A stretch of 5,742 nucleotides of DNA from assembly GCA_001593855.1 (NCBI GenBank), contig LUCC01000055.1, forward strand, positions 1 to 5,742, in the 5' to 3' direction. The stretch is from Candidatus Hecatellales archaeon B24 (GTDB lineage: Archaea; Thermoproteota; Bathyarchaeia; Hecatellales; Hecatellaceae). Position 1 is the first letter of the stretch, and the number at the start of each line of letters is the position of its first letter. Positions 4,960-5,742 of this stretch are shown piece after piece. The position numbers and the translations under genes were made by a program. The notes beneath the pieces were generated by a model. It saw only the letters and a list, made by a program, of their open reading frames with translations. It was not told the origin of the DNA and did no database searches.

Positions 4960-5424
4960 TTAAGCCTTCTTTCTAACAGCCATCCTGCAACCTTTCTCTA
5001 AGAGTTTCCCTTTAAGGTTCAAGCCTAAATTTGCTGCCACCACCGAGAAGAAGGCTAAACACCCATCGCAGTAGTCTTCCCTTGGAGCACGGATTGAAGC
5101 CGGAAGCTCGGTTAAGGCTTTAAGCCAGCCGCATTCAGTAATCCTGAGAATAGCTCGGTCAGGACCTGTCTTAAGCTTAACTTTGCCTCCATAAACGTTC
5201 TTGGCTGTAAGCGCATTTGCTTCGGCAAACTTAGCTGGGCTGGACGCCCTAGCAGCCTTAAACTTTTTAGCCGTCTGGCTTCCCATCCAGTCTATGTAAG
5301 CCTTCACAGACTGCTCTCCAAACTTTCCCTGAAGAAAGCCTAATGTGCCCAGCATGTGGCTGACCCAGGCTCTAGCAGCTAAAGCTTGAACCTCAGGCTT
5401 AGAAACCGTAGGAACCCGTACCAC
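4960..5424 (-). CDS. Uncharacterised four-cysteine protein
   Basis: I do not recognise this gene securely. With the chosen GTG start it has 154 residues, is basic at the C-terminus, and shows no signal peptide or clear membrane segment. The N-terminal half is helical and Ala/Lys-rich (ALAARAWVSHMLGTLGFLQG, then FGEQSVKAYIDWMG). The C-terminal half has C98 in ITECGWLKAL, C119/C122 in DYCDGCLAF, and C146 in KGCRM. This order loosely resembles the Cys-bearing L-2-amino-thiazoline-4-carboxylate hydrolase-like or V4R-like small domains, but that is a low-confidence guess. The cysteines could bind metal or be catalytic. The frame extends to an ATG at 5460. I prefer GTG 5424 because GGGGTG lies 6 bases before it and the TATA box at 5464-5475 would place initiation near 5444, inside the longer version. 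It converges with eL40. Confidence 0.7.
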   Translation of the reverse strand: MVRVPTVSKPEVQALAARAWVSHMLGTLGFLQGKFGEQSVKAYIDWMGSQTAKKFKAARASSPAKFAEANALTAKNVYGGKVKLKTGPDRAILRITECGWLKALTELPASIRAPREDYCDGCLAFFSVVAANLGLNLKGKLLEKGCRMAVRKKA

Positions 5425-5463
5425 AGCAAGCACCCCTTTAACAGTTCTAATAAACCACATTTT

Positions 5464-5475
5464 ACATATAATAAA
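5464..5475 (-). promoter_or_regulatory. TATA box of the four-cysteine gene
   Basis: The minus strand reads CTTTATTATATG immediately before the ATG at 5460. At the usual distance of about 26 bases, initiation falls near 5444, which supports the downstream GTG start at 5424. A weaker TTTAAGAG further upstream (about 5493-5500) would instead support the ATG. Confidence 0.45.
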
Positions 5476-5533
5476 GCTTCCCCACAGCAGAACTCTTAAA
5501 GCCTTCCAGCAAATAAACTATCATCGGAAAAAA

Positions 5534-5608
5534 GGGCCGGTGGTCTAGTGGTATGACGCTGCCCTCACACGGCAGAGGTCGCCGGTTCAAACCCGGCCCG
5601 GCCCACCA
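5534..5608 (+). tRNA. tRNA-Val (anticodon CAC), CCA end encoded
   Basis: A full cloverleaf can be drawn. The 7-bp acceptor stem is GGGCCGG/CCGGCCC (5534-5540 with 5598-5604). The D-stem is GTC/GAC with loop TAGTGGTAT. The anticodon stem is CTGCC/GGCAG with loop CTCACAC, giving anticodon CAC at 5566-5568. The variable arm is 5 bases, and the T-arm is GCCGG-TTCAAAC-CCGGC. The discriminator is A5605 and CCA is encoded at 5606-5608. CAC reads GUG, so the amino acid is valine, and discriminator A agrees. All stems are perfectly paired and no intron interrupts the anticodon loop. Upstream the region is A-rich, but I see only a weak TATA candidate (CAAATAAAC, about 5510-5518). Confidence 0.97.
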
Positions 5609-5609
5609 T

Positions 5610-5632
5610 GTAAGACACCTACGGTTTCTTAC
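5610..5632 (+). terminator. Hairpin just 3' of the tRNA, possible terminator or trailer
   Basis: GTAAGA and TCTTAC form a perfect 6-bp inverted repeat with an 11-base loop, starting one base after the encoded CCA and followed by pyrimidine-rich TATCTTCCCTT. It may mark the end of the tRNA transcript or a trailer removed during 3' processing. There is no long T-run. Confidence 0.3.
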
Positions 5633-5653
5633 TATCTTCCCTTGGCTGTTTTG

Positions 5654-5742
5654 ATGTTTTACGGGGTTTCCAGGGTTTTCTGGGTGTGGGAGGCTTTGCT
5701 GGGGGCTGTTTGCCTTGTTGTTTTCAGGGGGTTTACTGGTAG
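5654..5742 (+). CDS. Possible start of a membrane protein gene, cut by window edge (weak)
   Basis: From the ATG at 5654 the frame stays open to the window end for 29 codons, giving a hydrophobic segment (VFWVWEALLGAVCLVVF) like a first membrane helix. No Shine-Dalgarno match or clear TATA box precedes it, and the sequence is simply very G/T-rich, which yields Val/Leu/Phe/Gly codons by composition alone. The opposite strand can also be read as the Pro/Thr/Lys-rich end of a minus-strand gene stopping near 5661. I cannot choose; treat it as a candidate only. Confidence 0.15.
   Translation, partial: MFYGVSRVFWVWEALLGAVCLVVFRGFTG

Overview
The window is archaeal chromosomal DNA. The evidence is an Alba chromatin protein, the archaeal/eukaryotic ribosomal protein eL40, an archaeal-type AspRS, TATA-box promoters about 25-35 bases upstream of the chosen starts, frequent TTG/GTG starts, and a compact tRNA-Val. 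The protein flavour suggests the Thermoproteota/TACK side (possibly Bathyarchaeia-like). That placement is an inference from remembered family resemblance, not a computed one.

Layout: bases 1-339 (+) carry the last 112 residues of a hydantoinase B/oxoprolinase-type subunit. This gene converges on a long minus-strand series of core genes. Read from right to left (their direction of transcription), these are alba (4072-3797), an RNase Z-like metallo-beta-lactamase-fold hydrolase (3659-2916), a NusA-like KH protein with an N-terminal zinc-knuckle-like motif (2813-2274), aspartyl-tRNA synthetase (2172-847) and a stand-alone Lrp/AsnC effector (RAM) domain (755-489). Gaps of about 65-140 bases separate these genes, and most gaps hold a TATA-like box and a Shine-Dalgarno match. 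They look like individually or partly independently transcribed genes rather than one tight operon.

At 4073-4210 alba is divergent from a full-length winged-helix plus RAM regulator (4211-4711, +). Ribosomal protein eL40 (4766-4933, +) follows in the same direction; it encodes only 55 residues and is easily missed. A minus-strand gene of unknown function with four cysteines (5424-4960) converges on eL40. Its start was set from the promoter and ribosome-binding-site layout. A tRNA-Val(CAC) with an encoded CCA end lies at 5534-5608 (+). The last 134 bases are strongly G/T-biased on the + strand and may hold the start of a membrane protein, but this is weak.

Functionally the region is information processing (tRNA charging, a tRNA, a ribosomal protein, RNA-binding KH, chromatin) with two amino-acid-responsive regulator-type proteins, plus the edge of a metabolic gene. 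I found no mobile element, CRISPR array or obvious novel multi-gene system. The points most worth a second look are the tRNA-Asn-permissive signature in AspRS, the divergent alba/regulator intergenic region with AT-rich inverted repeats over the promoters, and the unassigned four-cysteine protein.
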